From the NCBI GenBank assembly GCA_003162235.1, contig PMMN01000028.1:1847-26146 (forward strand): 24,300 nt of DNA. The letters run 5' to 3'. The notes under the pieces are model-generated. The model saw nothing but the letters and a program-made list of their open reading frames with translations, ran no database searches and had not been told where the DNA came from. Source of the stretch: Actinomycetota bacterium (lineage in GTDB: Bacteria > Actinomycetota > Thermoleophilia > Gaiellales > Gaiellaceae). Both the position numbers and the translations under genes were made by a program. Shown here piece by piece: positions 8,316-15,009 of the stretch. Position 1 is the first letter of the stretch. Each line of letters opens with the position of its first letter.

Positions 8316-9341
8316 ATGCGCATCCTGCTCGTCTCGCAGATGTATCCGGGGCCGGACGACCCCGATCTCGGAGTCTTCGTCGCCCAGCTCGAGCACGAGC
8401 TCGCGGCGCGCGGGCACGAGCTCGAGCGGGCGGTGCTCGACCGGCGCTCCGGCGGCAGGCGGCGTTTTCTGTCCCTGGCACGTGAGGCACGGAAGAAGGC
8501 ACGCGGCTTCCGGCCCGAGGTCGTCTATGCGCACTTCCTCGTCCCCTCCGGGTTGATCGGGGCGCTCGCGTCGAAGGCGCCGCTCGTGGTCACGGCGCAC
8601 GGTCAGGACGTGCGCAACATCGGCGCCGTTCCGGGCCTGCGCATCCTGACCGCGTACACGCTCAAGCGGGCGAACGAGATCATTGCCGTCTCGGGCTTCC
8701 TCGCCCGCGAGCTGGAGACGAAGCTGCCGCAGGCGCGCGGGAAGACCACGGTGATCGACTGCGGCGTCGACCTCGCGCGCTTCCAGTCCCGCGGCCAGGC
8801 CGAAGCTCGGAGCGAGCTCGATTGGACGGGAGAAGGGCCGCTCTTTCTCTGCGTCGGCTCGCTGACGGAGCGTAAGAACGTGGTTAGGCTGGCGCGCGCC
8901 TTCGAGCGTCTCGGGAAGGGCTCTCTCGTCTTCCTCGGCGATGGGCCGCTACGCGGCGAGTTGGAAGGTATTGCGGGTGTTGGCTTGCTGGGCCGCGTTC
9001 CGCACGAGCGGGTGCCGCGCTGGCTCGCCGCCTGCGACGTCCTCTGCCAGCCCAGCCTGATCGAGCCCTTCGGGCAGGCGCTTCTCGAGGCGATGGCCTG
9101 CGGTCGGACCGTGGTGGCCACGCGCATTGGCGGCCCGCCCGAGTTCGTCCCGCCCGGAGCCGGCGTGCTCGTCGATCCGGTGGACGACGATGCACTCGTG
9201 CGAGCGCTGGAGAGCGCTGCCGGCCTACCTTGCCCGAACGAAGACGGGCGCGTGGCCGCAGCCGAGCACGGCGTCCAACTGCAGGCGGAGCGGATCGAGC
9301 GGGTGCTGGAGCGGGCAGTCGCCCGCGGCGCCGTGGGCTAA
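8316..9341 (+). CDS. GT4-type glycosyltransferase
   Basis: A 341-residue retaining glycosyltransferase with a GT-B fold. It starts MRILLVSQMYPG, the usual first beta-strand of family 4 enzymes, which is why ATG 8316 was chosen. The same frame is open further upstream, with another ATG at 8223, but that would add an unstructured Pro-rich leader. Visible elements are HGQDVRNIG in the acceptor domain, FLCVGSLTERKN at the start of the donor domain, and the EX7E motif (Glu250 and Glu258) in EPFGQALLEAMACG for nucleotide-sugar binding. Likely roles are cell-envelope glycan or glycolipid synthesis; donor and acceptor are unknown. secG starts 27 bases after its stop. Confidence 0.85.
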   Translation: MRILLVSQMYPGPDDPDLGVFVAQLEHELAARGHELERAVLDRRSGGRRRFLSLAREARKKARGFRPEVVYAHFLVPSGLIGALASKAPLVVTAHGQDVRNIGAVPGLRILTAYTLKRANEIIAVSGFLARELETKLPQARGKTTVIDCGVDLARFQSRGQAEARSELDWTGEGPLFLCVGSLTERKNVVRLARAFERLGKGSLVFLGDGPLRGELEGIAGVGLLGRVPHERVPRWLAACDVLCQPSLIEPFGQALLEAMACGRTVVATRIGGPPEFVPPGAGVLVDPVDDDALVRALESAAGLPCPNEDGRVAAAEHGVQLQAERIERVLERAVARGAVG

Positions 9342-9368
9342 GCCGGCGCTGCTATCCTCGGCACGCTC

Positions 9369-9590
9369 ATGATCGGACTGCTCGCAGGCTTCCACATCCT
9401 CGTCTCGATCGGACTGGTCGTTCTCATCCTCATGCACTCCGGTCGCGAGGGTGGTCTCGGCGGGCTCGGTTTCACCCCGACCTCGCACGGAGGCACGCAT
9501 ATCGTCGAGCGCAACCTGACCCGGCTGACGATCGTCGTCGCCTTTGTCTGGTTCCTCGATACCGTCGCGCTCTTCCGGCTTCTCAAGTAG
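9369..9590 (+). CDS. secG: Preprotein translocase subunit SecG
   Basis: A 73-residue membrane protein with two hydrophobic helices (about residues 1-22 and 50-70) joined by a Gly-rich loop containing SGREGGLGGLGF, the SecG pattern. It joins SecYE in the inner membrane and aids SecA-driven export. A -10-like TATCCT lies 10-12 bases before the ATG with no clear Shine-Dalgarno sequence, so it may have its own short- or no-leader transcript besides readthrough from the glycosyltransferase gene. tRNA-Leu follows 40 bases after the stop, an arrangement common in actinobacteria. Confidence 0.93.
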   Translation: MIGLLAGFHILVSIGLVVLILMHSGREGGLGGLGFTPTSHGGTHIVERNLTRLTIVVAFVWFLDTVALFRLLK

Positions 9591-9613
9591 CCGGGAGGCT
9601 CGCTGAAAGCCGG

Positions 9614-9619
9614 TACAAT
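9614..9619 (+). promoter_or_regulatory. -10 box of the tRNA-Leu promoter
   Basis: TACAAT is a near-consensus -10 hexamer 11 bases before the mature tRNA 5' end. The -35 is not recognisable. The placement suits transcription starting a few bases before the tRNA. Confidence 0.55.
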
Positions 9620-9630
9620 CCGGGCCCCAC

Positions 9631-9716
<86 letters not shown>

Positions 9717-9734
9717 CTTCTCGATGCACTGAAC

Positions 9735-9760
9735 GCCGGTCGGCCCAAGGGCCGACCGGC
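9735..9760 (+). terminator. Perfect hairpin after tRNA-Leu, no T-run
   Basis: A 12-base inverted repeat, GCCGGTCGGCCC and its exact complement, separated only by AA, 18 bases after the tRNA. It is very stable but is followed by TGACGATTC rather than a T tract. It is probably the 3' end or terminator of the tRNA transcript, of the U-poor kind reported in actinobacteria. Confidence 0.6.
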
Positions 9761-9943
9761 TGACGATTCTGGACTGCAGGATGCGGCGTCTGCGTCGCCT
9801 GTCCGTACGGTGTGTACTGTCCTGCGCGCCGCAGCCACCGCCTCCTTTGCCAGAATCGCCTCAGTGCGCCGAGGAGACTCTTCGAGAGACTGATCGCTTC
9901 GCTCCGCGGGCCTCGACTTTCGCCGGACGCCTCCTTCCGAACA
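9761..9943. other. Non-coding stretch, nothing recognised
   Basis: No supported gene, RNA or repeat is seen between the tRNA hairpin and the glycosidase remnant. The short open frames present have no family resemblance and no ribosome-binding site. Confidence 0.5.
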
Positions 9944-10183
9944 TCAGCGCCAGGCGATCTTGTCGCGCGTGATCACTCCGGGGTCGTTCATCAGCTCGTT
10001 GGCGTGGAGGTTGTCCGCGAGCGACATCTTCACATTCTCCCAACTGGCGAAAACCGTGAAATAGGCAACCCGCGGGTGGTCGCGCTTCAGGCGCTCGATG
10101 TAGAGGCGGTCGTCGAATGAGCCGTTGGCCCCGATGTCGGCGCCCCATGCGTTCGGGCCGTATTCGGACACGCCGATGGGGAT
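9944..10183 (-). pseudogene. C-terminal remnant of a glycosidase-like gene
   Basis: Reading leftward from 10183, the frame gives IPIGVSEYGPNAWG, then about 65 more residues with YIERLKRDHP, VAYFTVFASW and NDPGVITRDKIAW, and ends in a natural TGA. The pattern (a Glu in an EYG strand, a tryptophan-containing strand, then a 'month-end' helix and DP.V.TRD tail) resembles the C-terminal end of GH26-like beta-mannanases and related clan-A barrels. An in-frame TAG sits directly before IPIG, and beyond it the frame runs into the lexA promoter region without similarity. I read it as a decayed 3' fragment. It could also be a very short expressed protein beginning at GTG 10171, but there is no ribosome-binding site. 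Confidence 0.45.
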
Positions 10184-10239
10184 CTAGTCGCCGCTGCCGA
10201 CTCGCCGCAGAGCGGAGCGCGCGGTCGCAACTCTTCGCG

Positions 10240-10268
10240 TTGACTCTGTCCGAAAGGAGCGCTAGCCT
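10240..10268 (+). promoter_or_regulatory. lexA promoter (TTGACT-N17-TAGCCT)
   Basis: TTGACT at 10240-10245 and TAGCCT at 10263-10268 are separated by exactly 17 bases, a good sigma-70-type promoter. Transcription should start near 10275, inside the SOS box, 40 bases or so before the lexA start codon. Confidence 0.7.
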
Positions 10269-10274
10269 CCATGG

Positions 10275-10288
10275 CGAACAGATGTTCG
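10275..10288 (+). promoter_or_regulatory. LexA operator (SOS box)
   Basis: CGAACAGATGTTCG is a perfect CGAAC-N4-GTTCG palindrome, the known LexA site of Gram-positive bacteria and actinobacteria. It begins seven bases after the -10 and covers the expected start point, so LexA would repress its own gene. Confidence 0.9.
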
Positions 10289-10316
10289 GATTCGTCAACC
10301 GGGCAAGGAGGATCGC

Positions 10317-10925
10317 TTGCTAACGCCGCGGCAAAGAGAGATCTGGGACTACGTCGTCGCTTATGTCGATCAGCACGGCTACCCGCCGACCGTGCGTGAG
10401 ATCGGGCAGGCGGTCGGGCTCGCTTCGCCCTCCACGGTTCACGCCCATCTCGCCAACCTCGAGCGCGCGGGCTTGCTCAAGCGCGATCCCACCAAGCCGC
10501 GCGCACTGGAACTCATCGCGCGCGAACGCGAGCAGGAGCACAGGCTGCCGCTGCTCGGCCAGGTCGCAGCCGGGTCGCCACTACTGGCCGAGGAGAACGT
10601 CGAGGATTACCTCGCGGTGCCCGAGCCGCTCTCGCGCGGGGGCGAGGAGTTCCTGCTGCGGGTCAAGGGTGACTCAATGATCAACGCCGGCATTCTCGAA
10701 GGTGACATCCTGGTCGTGCGCAAGCAGGAGAGCGCCGACAACGGCGAGATCGTCGTCGCTCTGGCCGGGGAGGACGAGTCGGCCGGCGAGGCCACGGTCA
10801 AGCGCTTCTTCCGGGAGGGTGGGCGCGTGCGCTTGCAGCCCGAGAACGATGCACTGGAGCCGATCTACGCCGACTACGTACAAATCCTCGGCAAGGTGAC
10901 GGGCGTTTTCCGAATGCTTTCTTGA
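10317..10925 (+). CDS. lexA: SOS transcriptional repressor LexA
   Basis: A 202-residue repressor that shuts off DNA-damage genes and cleaves itself when RecA is activated (EC 3.4.21.88). The N-terminal winged helix contains LTPRQREIWDYV and the recognition segment SPSTVHAHLANLERAG (37-52). The cleavage site is Ala85-Gly86 in QVAAGSP. The catalytic dyad is Ser120 (VKGDSM) and Lys162 (ATVKRFF). The start is a TTG at 10317, five bases after a strong AAGGAGG, and no ATG or GTG fits as well. Its promoter carries an SOS box, so it is autoregulated. Confidence 0.96.
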   Translation: MLTPRQREIWDYVVAYVDQHGYPPTVREIGQAVGLASPSTVHAHLANLERAGLLKRDPTKPRALELIAREREQEHRLPLLGQVAAGSPLLAEENVEDYLAVPEPLSRGGEEFLLRVKGDSMINAGILEGDILVVRKQESADNGEIVVALAGEDESAGEATVKRFFREGGRVRLQPENDALEPIYADYVQILGKVTGVFRMLS

Positions 10926-10946
10926 CCGATTGGGAATACCAGGCAC

Positions 10947-11147
10947 ATGACCATCGCCTTCATCCACCAGTCGCTCGAGCAGGAGGTGTGCGCGCTAGCG
11001 CGCGGCGCCAGCCTGGAGTGCCTCGTCTGCGGCGAGTTCGTGCTCCACGAGGGGACAGATGTCATCTGCCCTGAGTGCGGCTCGTCCTGGCCGGGACTCC
11101 TAGGACGCGCGGGCGCGGCGCTAGACTGCGAGTCGCAGGCCGGGTGA
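10947..11147 (+). CDS. Small zinc-ribbon protein, hypothetical
   Basis: A 66-residue ORF 21 bases after lexA. Its middle has two CxxC knuckles, CLVCGE and CPECGS, about 17 residues apart, a treble-clef or zinc-ribbon pattern that would bind one zinc ion. The last 15 residues are Ala/Gly-rich and lie in DNA that also carries the rnpB promoter, and the stop overlaps the mature RNase P RNA by about 13 bases. The ribosome-binding site is weak. The Cys pattern argues that it is real; the function is unknown. Confidence 0.55.
   Translation: MTIAFIHQSLEQEVCALARGASLECLVCGEFVLHEGTDVICPECGSSWPGLLGRAGAALDCESQAG
11122..11127 (+). promoter_or_regulatory. -10 box of rnpB
   Basis: TAGACT ends seven bases before the start of the P1 stem of RNase P RNA at about 11134, the right distance for a -10. 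It lies inside the 3' end of the zinc-ribbon ORF. No good -35 is visible at 16-18 bases. Confidence 0.5.
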
Positions 11148-11469
11148 CCGCGAGCCGCTTCGGCGGTTCGAGGAAAGTCCGGACACCGCAGGGCAGGATG
11201 CTGGGGAAACCCCAGGCGGCGAAAGCCGACGGAAAGTGGCACAGAAAGGACACCGCCTCCGGGCAACCGGCGGTAAGGGTGAAAAGGTGGGGCAAGAGCC
11301 CACCAGCGCCGCGGTGACGCGGCGGCTCGCCAAACCCCATCCGGTGCAAGGCGAAGCAGGTCCCGCTCAGGTGGCCCGCCCAGGGACCGGGTGCGCCGCT
11401 CGAGCCGTCGGGCAACCGGCGGCCTAGATGGATGGTCACCTTCGACAGGATCCGGCTTATAGGCCTGCT
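11134..11469 (+). ncRNA. rnpB: RNase P RNA, bacterial type A
   Basis: The catalytic RNA that matures tRNA 5' ends, together with the RnpA protein. Conserved region I, GAGGAAAGTCCGGAC, is at 11170-11184, and conserved region V, ACAGGATCCGGCTTATA, is near 11445-11461; together they form P4. ACAGAAAGG and GGTAAGGGTGAAAAGGTG, with GCAAGAGCCCACC, match the specificity-domain regions. The P1 stem is GCAGGCC (11135-11141) with GGCCTGC (11462-11468), which sets the ends to within a few bases. It has its own -10 and a terminator just downstream. Confidence 0.96.
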
Positions 11470-11474
11470 AAGGG

Positions 11475-11503
11475 AAAAGCCCCGGTAAAACGGGGCTTTT
11501 TCT
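11475..11503 (+). terminator. Rho-independent terminator of rnpB
   Basis: AAAAGCCCCG and CGGGGCTTTT form a 10-bp stem around GTAAAA, followed by a T-run ending TTTTTCT. A classic intrinsic terminator six bases after the rnpB P1 stem. The A-tract on the 5' side may let it serve the leftward histidine-kinase gene too. Confidence 0.9.
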
Positions 11504-11527
11504 ACTGGCAGATCTTCTTGAAGGCGC

Positions 11528-12928
11528 TCACGATCTAAGCCCGACTTCAAGAGTCGTACCCACTCCCGGCGTGCTCGAGACGGCGAAGTCGGCGCCGATC
11601 GAGGCGGCGCGTTTCCTCATGTTCTTCAGCCCCTGTCCGGCGCTGCGTCCGCCGTCGCCGCGGTGGCTGTCGTCGAAACCGTCACCGTCGTCGCGGACGA
11701 TGACCATGCGCTTGTGCCCCTTCTTGACGATGTCGAGCACGGCTCGGTCGGCGTTGGCGTGCCTGCGCACGTTCCCGAGTCCCTCCTGGACGATGCGGAA
11801 GATCTCGATCTGCTCATCGGGAGCGAGGTGGATCTCCGGATCGATCTCGATGTCGACCTCGAGCTCGCCGTCGGCGCAGAGGAACTCGACGTAACGGCGC
11901 AAAGCTGCGTCGAAGGGCGCACTGCCGCCGGCCGAAGAGAGCGCCAGCACGGCGAAGCGCGCCTCCTGTTGTGCAAGCGCTGCTACCTCCTCCAGCCGCG
12001 GCAGCACTTTGTCGAGCTCCGCCCCGGTTCTGAGCATGTTCAGATGAGTCGAAAGCGCGAACAGGTACTGAGCGAGGCCGTCGTGGATCTCGCGTGCGAC
12101 CCGCGCCCGCTCCTCCGAGACCGCACGTCCGAACTCGGCGGCGCGGATCGCACGCCAGACGCCGACGACCAGTAGAACGCAGGCAAGCAGGCGCAGGAAG
12201 TCGCCCAGCGCTGCCTTGTCGCCCGGCATTAGAGGCTTGAAGACGAAGTTGAGGCTCGAGAACAGCCACAGGGTCGCGGCCAGAGCCAGCCAGCTGTCGA
12301 GGTCTTCGAGGTGGCGCCGGAAGCGCAGTCCGAAGCCGATCATCGCCCCCAGGTAGAGCAGAGCGAGCAGCGCGAAAGCGATCGTCAACGGCAGCTCCGT
12401 GCCGCCCGTGTCGCCTGTCCCGGTCAGTGCACCGGCGAGCGCGTGCGCGCCGCTCCAGAAGACGAGCAATGTCAGCAGGCCGGTACCGAGCGCGGCGAAA
12501 AGCGCTCGCTCGGGGATGCGCACGTGACCCCGAGCGAACGAGGCTGTGACGATCAAGGCGGCGGAGAGAATTCGTCCGACCAGTCCTGTCCAGGCCTCCG
12601 GCCGTCCGATCGCGCCGCCACCGAGGATCGGAGCGATCTCGAAGGCGAGCATCGAGAGCGCGGCGACCCCGAAACCAACGGAGAGCAGCAGATCGGTTCG
12701 CCGCGCGTCGACCGCGAAGCGAACGCCGGCCAGTACCGCCACCAGCGCCGAGGCGAGCGCGATCGCCGTATCGAGCGCGATTAAGAGCATTGGTAGATCG
12801 AAGGTGCTGGGCAGGCTCGGGTAGGCGCCCCAAAGCGCTAGAGCGGCGCTGAGCAGGGCGATCAGCAGGAATTCGCCCACCAGCCACGAACGAAGAGCAC
12901 TCTCTTGTTGCTGACGGTTGTCGTCCAC
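11528..12928 (-). CDS. Membrane sensor histidine kinase, NarL-partner (HisKA_3) type
   Basis: About 466 residues. The N-terminal half has seven or eight hydrophobic helices with little loop, so it probably senses membrane state or a ligand in the bilayer. It is followed by a HisKA_3 helix with the phosphoacceptor His in VAREIHDGLAQY, then a HATPase_c domain with the N-box EGLGNVRRHANA, the G1 box DDGDGF and the G2 region GQGLKNMRKRA. The frame opens at a TTG at 12949, but I prefer GTG 12928, which has AAGGGG four bases before it and removes seven residues. It is divergent from the response-regulator gene with 47 bases between starts, and the two surely form one two-component system, as in DesK/DesR or LiaS/LiaR. 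The signal is unknown. Confidence 0.88.
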   Translation of the reverse strand: MDDNRQQQESALRSWLVGEFLLIALLSAALALWGAYPSLPSTFDLPMLLIALDTAIALASALVAVLAGVRFAVDARRTDLLLSVGFGVAALSMLAFEIAPILGGGAIGRPEAWTGLVGRILSAALIVTASFARGHVRIPERALFAALGTGLLTLLVFWSGAHALAGALTGTGDTGGTELPLTIAFALLALLYLGAMIGFGLRFRRHLEDLDSWLALAATLWLFSSLNFVFKPLMPGDKAALGDFLRLLACVLLVVGVWRAIRAAEFGRAVSEERARVAREIHDGLAQYLFALSTHLNMLRTGAELDKVLPRLEEVAALAQQEARFAVLALSSAGGSAPFDAALRRYVEFLCADGELEVDIEIDPEIHLAPDEQIEIFRIVQEGLGNVRRHANADRAVLDIVKKGHKRMVIVRDDGDGFDDSHRGDGGRSAGQGLKNMRKRAASIGADFAVSSTPGVGTTLEVGLRS

Positions 12929-12975
12929 GATTCCCCTTTTCGGCAACAATGGGGCTGCCGATAAGGGATGAAACC

Positions 12976-13617
12976 ATGTCCGAGCGCGTACTCATCGTCG
13001 ACGATCACCCGCTGACGCAAGAGGCTCTTGCGTCGCTTCTGACCCAGCACGGCTTCGAGATCGTCGGCCAGGCGGCTAGCGGGGAAGAGGCAATCAGGCT
13101 GGCTGCAAAACAACAGCCCGACCTCATACTGCTCGATCTTTCAATGCCCGGCATGAGCGGGCTCGAGGCTCTTCCGGAACTGCGCCGAGTCGCTCCCGGT
13201 TCCGAGGTGATCGTTCTGACCGCCTCCGGAACGGAGGAGAACCTGCTGCGCGCGATCCGCGGCGGCGCCGCCGGTTACCTGCTCAAGACGGAGCCTCCGC
13301 AGCGCATCGTCGAGTTCCTGCGCGGCGTCGTCAACGGCGAGGCCGCGCTATCCGGGACGATCGCCCGGCGCCTGCTCGAGCAGGTGCGGGACGGCAATCG
13401 CGACCACGCGGTGCCCGATGAGATCGCCTCGCTGCTCTCGGCCCGCGAGCTCGAGGTGCTGCTCCTGCTCGACGAGCATCTGGGCACCGAGGACATCGCG
13501 CGGCGCCTCTTCATCTCCGAGCACACCGTGCGCTCGCACGTGAAGAGCTTGTTGCACAAGCTCGGCGTCTCGTCTCGGCGCGAGGCGCTGGAAGCGCTCT
13601 CGCGTGCGCGGCTCTAA
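12976..13617 (+). CDS. NarL/FixJ-family response regulator
   Basis: A 213-residue cytoplasmic regulator. The receiver domain has Asp9/Asp10, phosphoacceptor Asp54 in LILLDLSMPG, Thr82 and Lys104. The C-terminal LuxR-type helix-turn-helix (about 150-210) contains SARELEVLLL and RRLFISEHTVRSHVKSLLHKLG. ATG 12976 is preceded by AAGGGA at eight bases, whereas the upstream in-frame ATG at 12949 lies opposite the kinase start and lacks such a site. Phosphorylation by the divergent kinase should drive dimerisation and DNA binding, perhaps at the 47-base shared region. Confidence 0.92.
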   Translation: MSERVLIVDDHPLTQEALASLLTQHGFEIVGQAASGEEAIRLAAKQQPDLILLDLSMPGMSGLEALPELRRVAPGSEVIVLTASGTEENLLRAIRGGAAGYLLKTEPPQRIVEFLRGVVNGEAALSGTIARRLLEQVRDGNRDHAVPDEIASLLSARELEVLLLLDEHLGTEDIARRLFISEHTVRSHVKSLLHKLGVSSRREALEALSRARL

Positions 13618-13920
13618 TCTCGATCGAATCACCCACTACGTGGGAGGCGTGGGGGATGCGCTTACCCACGTCCATATCCGATGATCTAGGTAAGCAACGG
13701 GATGGCTGTGACGATTGACGAGCGCGACCGGCGAAAGCCGGTCGCTGCTTGTTCGGACGACTTTTCCGACGCTATCTGAGAAAGCCGATTAGCGCAGATA
13801 TGCGCGCCGTTTCCTCGAGCGCTCGAGTCGGGGCGCACCGCACCGTCTCTTCTGGGCTCGTCAGGAAGGGATAGCCGTCATTCCGTCTGCGAGTCGGGCG
13901 CGTAGCCGGAATCGCCCTCC
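13618..13920. other. Intergenic region between convergent genes, structured left half
   Basis: The 303 bases between the response regulator and the deacetylase hold no supported gene. The left half has two overlapping hairpins: CCCAC/GTGGG at 13632-13644, and CGTGGG/CCCACG at 13648-13670. The GTGGG and CCCAC strands could swap partners. A GNRA-capped terminator-like stem follows at 13724-13745. The right half (13760-13920) shows nothing I can name. Confidence 0.5.
13724..13745 (+). terminator. Terminator-like hairpin with GAAA tetraloop
   Basis: GCGACCGGC and GCCGGTCGC form a perfect 9-bp stem closed by GAAA and followed by TGCTTGTTC, a loose T-rich tail. It probably ends the response-regulator transcript or a small RNA in this gap. 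Confidence 0.6.
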
Positions 13921-14883
13921 TCAAGAAGGGTTTTCGAAACCGGCGACCGTCGTTTCTACCAGGCGGGGCAGAGTGCTGAGGTTGTAGCCGCCCTCGAGCA
14001 CGGCGGCGAAGCGCGGAGCGAGGCTAGCCGTTCGGCTGGCGAGGTGGTAGAAGGCCTGGTCGGTCAGAACCGTGGGCGAGAGCGGATCGTCGCGGTGTGC
14101 ATCGAAACCAATCGAAACGAGCACGATGTCGGGCGTGAAGGCTTCGACAGCCGGGCAAGCGATCTGCTCGAACGCCTGCAGATAGGAGCGGTCGCCGGTG
14201 CCGCCCGGGAGAGGAATGTTCAGCGTGGTCGGGCTCTCTCCGCCCGGGACGTCTTCGCCGGCCGCATTCTTCGGGCGCGGTCCTCCCGTCCCCGGGTAGT
14301 ACGGCCAGGCATGCAGCGACACGTAGAACACATCCGGGTCGGCCCAGAAGATCGCCTCGGTTCCGTTCCCGTGGTGGATGTCCCAGTCGAGGATCGCGAC
14401 GCGCTGTAGACCGAGCTCGGCCTGGGCGTAGCGGGTGGCGATCGCAATGTTGTTGACCAGGCAGAAGCCCATTGCGTCCTCGTGCGAGGCGTGGTGGCCC
14501 GGTGGGCGGACGAGCGCAAAACCGCCGCGCCGCACCGCCTCGAAGGTCACTCCGACGGCGAGTTTGATCGCTTCGGCGCTGGTGGGAGTGACGAAAGTGT
14601 CGAAATCTATCCACTGCGTCGCTTTGAGACCCTCGAAGCTATCGAGGTAGGAAGCAGGGTGAACGCGCTCGAGATCGACGCGAGTCGCGGGCTCGGCCGT
14701 GGCGTAATCGGGGAAGGCGGAGATGAGCACCTCGAGGCGGCTCTGCGATTCCGGATGGTGTTCCGGTGCTTGGTGCAGACGAACGAGATCTGGGTGAGTG
14801 ACGAGGTCGACGGCTCTGTCCTCCTGCTCGCGCCGGTGGCAGTTGCTTCCTTTTCGAGCACTCGTAAACACCCGAGCGCGCAA
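13921..14883 (-). CDS. Histone-deacetylase-family (AcuC-like) metal hydrolase
   Basis: A 320-residue arginase/deacetylase-fold enzyme. The active-site pair His130-His131 is in RPPGHHA; the metal ligands Asp168 and His170 are in DWDIHHGNG, and Asp261 is in GFDAHRDDP. The transition-state Tyr300 is in LEGGYNL. Bacterial relatives remove acetyl groups from lysine (AcuC on acetyl-CoA synthetase) or from polyamines; the substrate here is not known. The N-terminus is uncertain. The frame starts at TTG 14883, with GTG 14871 as an alternative, and the recognisable fold begins near residue 28. A TAGAAT lies just upstream of the TTG and there is no ribosome-binding site, so the message may be leaderless. 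It is divergent from topB. Confidence 0.88.
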   Translation of the reverse strand: MRARVFTSARKGSNCHRREQEDRAVDLVTHPDLVRLHQAPEHHPESQSRLEVLISAFPDYATAEPATRVDLERVHPASYLDSFEGLKATQWIDFDTFVTPTSAEAIKLAVGVTFEAVRRGGFALVRPPGHHASHEDAMGFCLVNNIAIATRYAQAELGLQRVAILDWDIHHGNGTEAIFWADPDVFYVSLHAWPYYPGTGGPRPKNAAGEDVPGGESPTTLNIPLPGGTGDRSYLQAFEQIACPAVEAFTPDIVLVSIGFDAHRDDPLSPTVLTDQAFYHLASRTASLAPRFAAVLEGGYNLSTLPRLVETTVAGFENPS

Positions 14884-14888
14884 TGATT

Positions 14889-14894
14889 CTATCG
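14889..14894 (-). promoter_or_regulatory. -10-like TAGAAT before the deacetylase start
   Basis: On the minus strand TAGAAT ends five bases before the TTG start at 14883, with no Shine-Dalgarno sequence in the way. This supports leaderless transcription, though no -35 is clear. Confidence 0.4.
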
Positions 14895-15009
14895 GCAGCC
14901 GATCCGGTTTCGGCCTCTCGACCAGGGGCTAGATATGCGTAGATGGCCCGACCGGCTCAACTCGGCCTCGTCTCAATCGACCTCGGATCTCTCCGATAAG
15001 GTGTCACAC

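Noticed and set aside
13640..13745. Possible c-di-GMP (GEMM) riboswitch, because of AGGTAAGCAACGGGATGG and a GNRA stem
   Set aside because: The conserved GEMM core strings are not present in order, and there is no downstream gene on that strand to control.
13703..13780. 23-codon frame starting ATG GCT GTG
   Set aside because: Weak ribosome-binding site, and it runs through the terminator-like hairpin.
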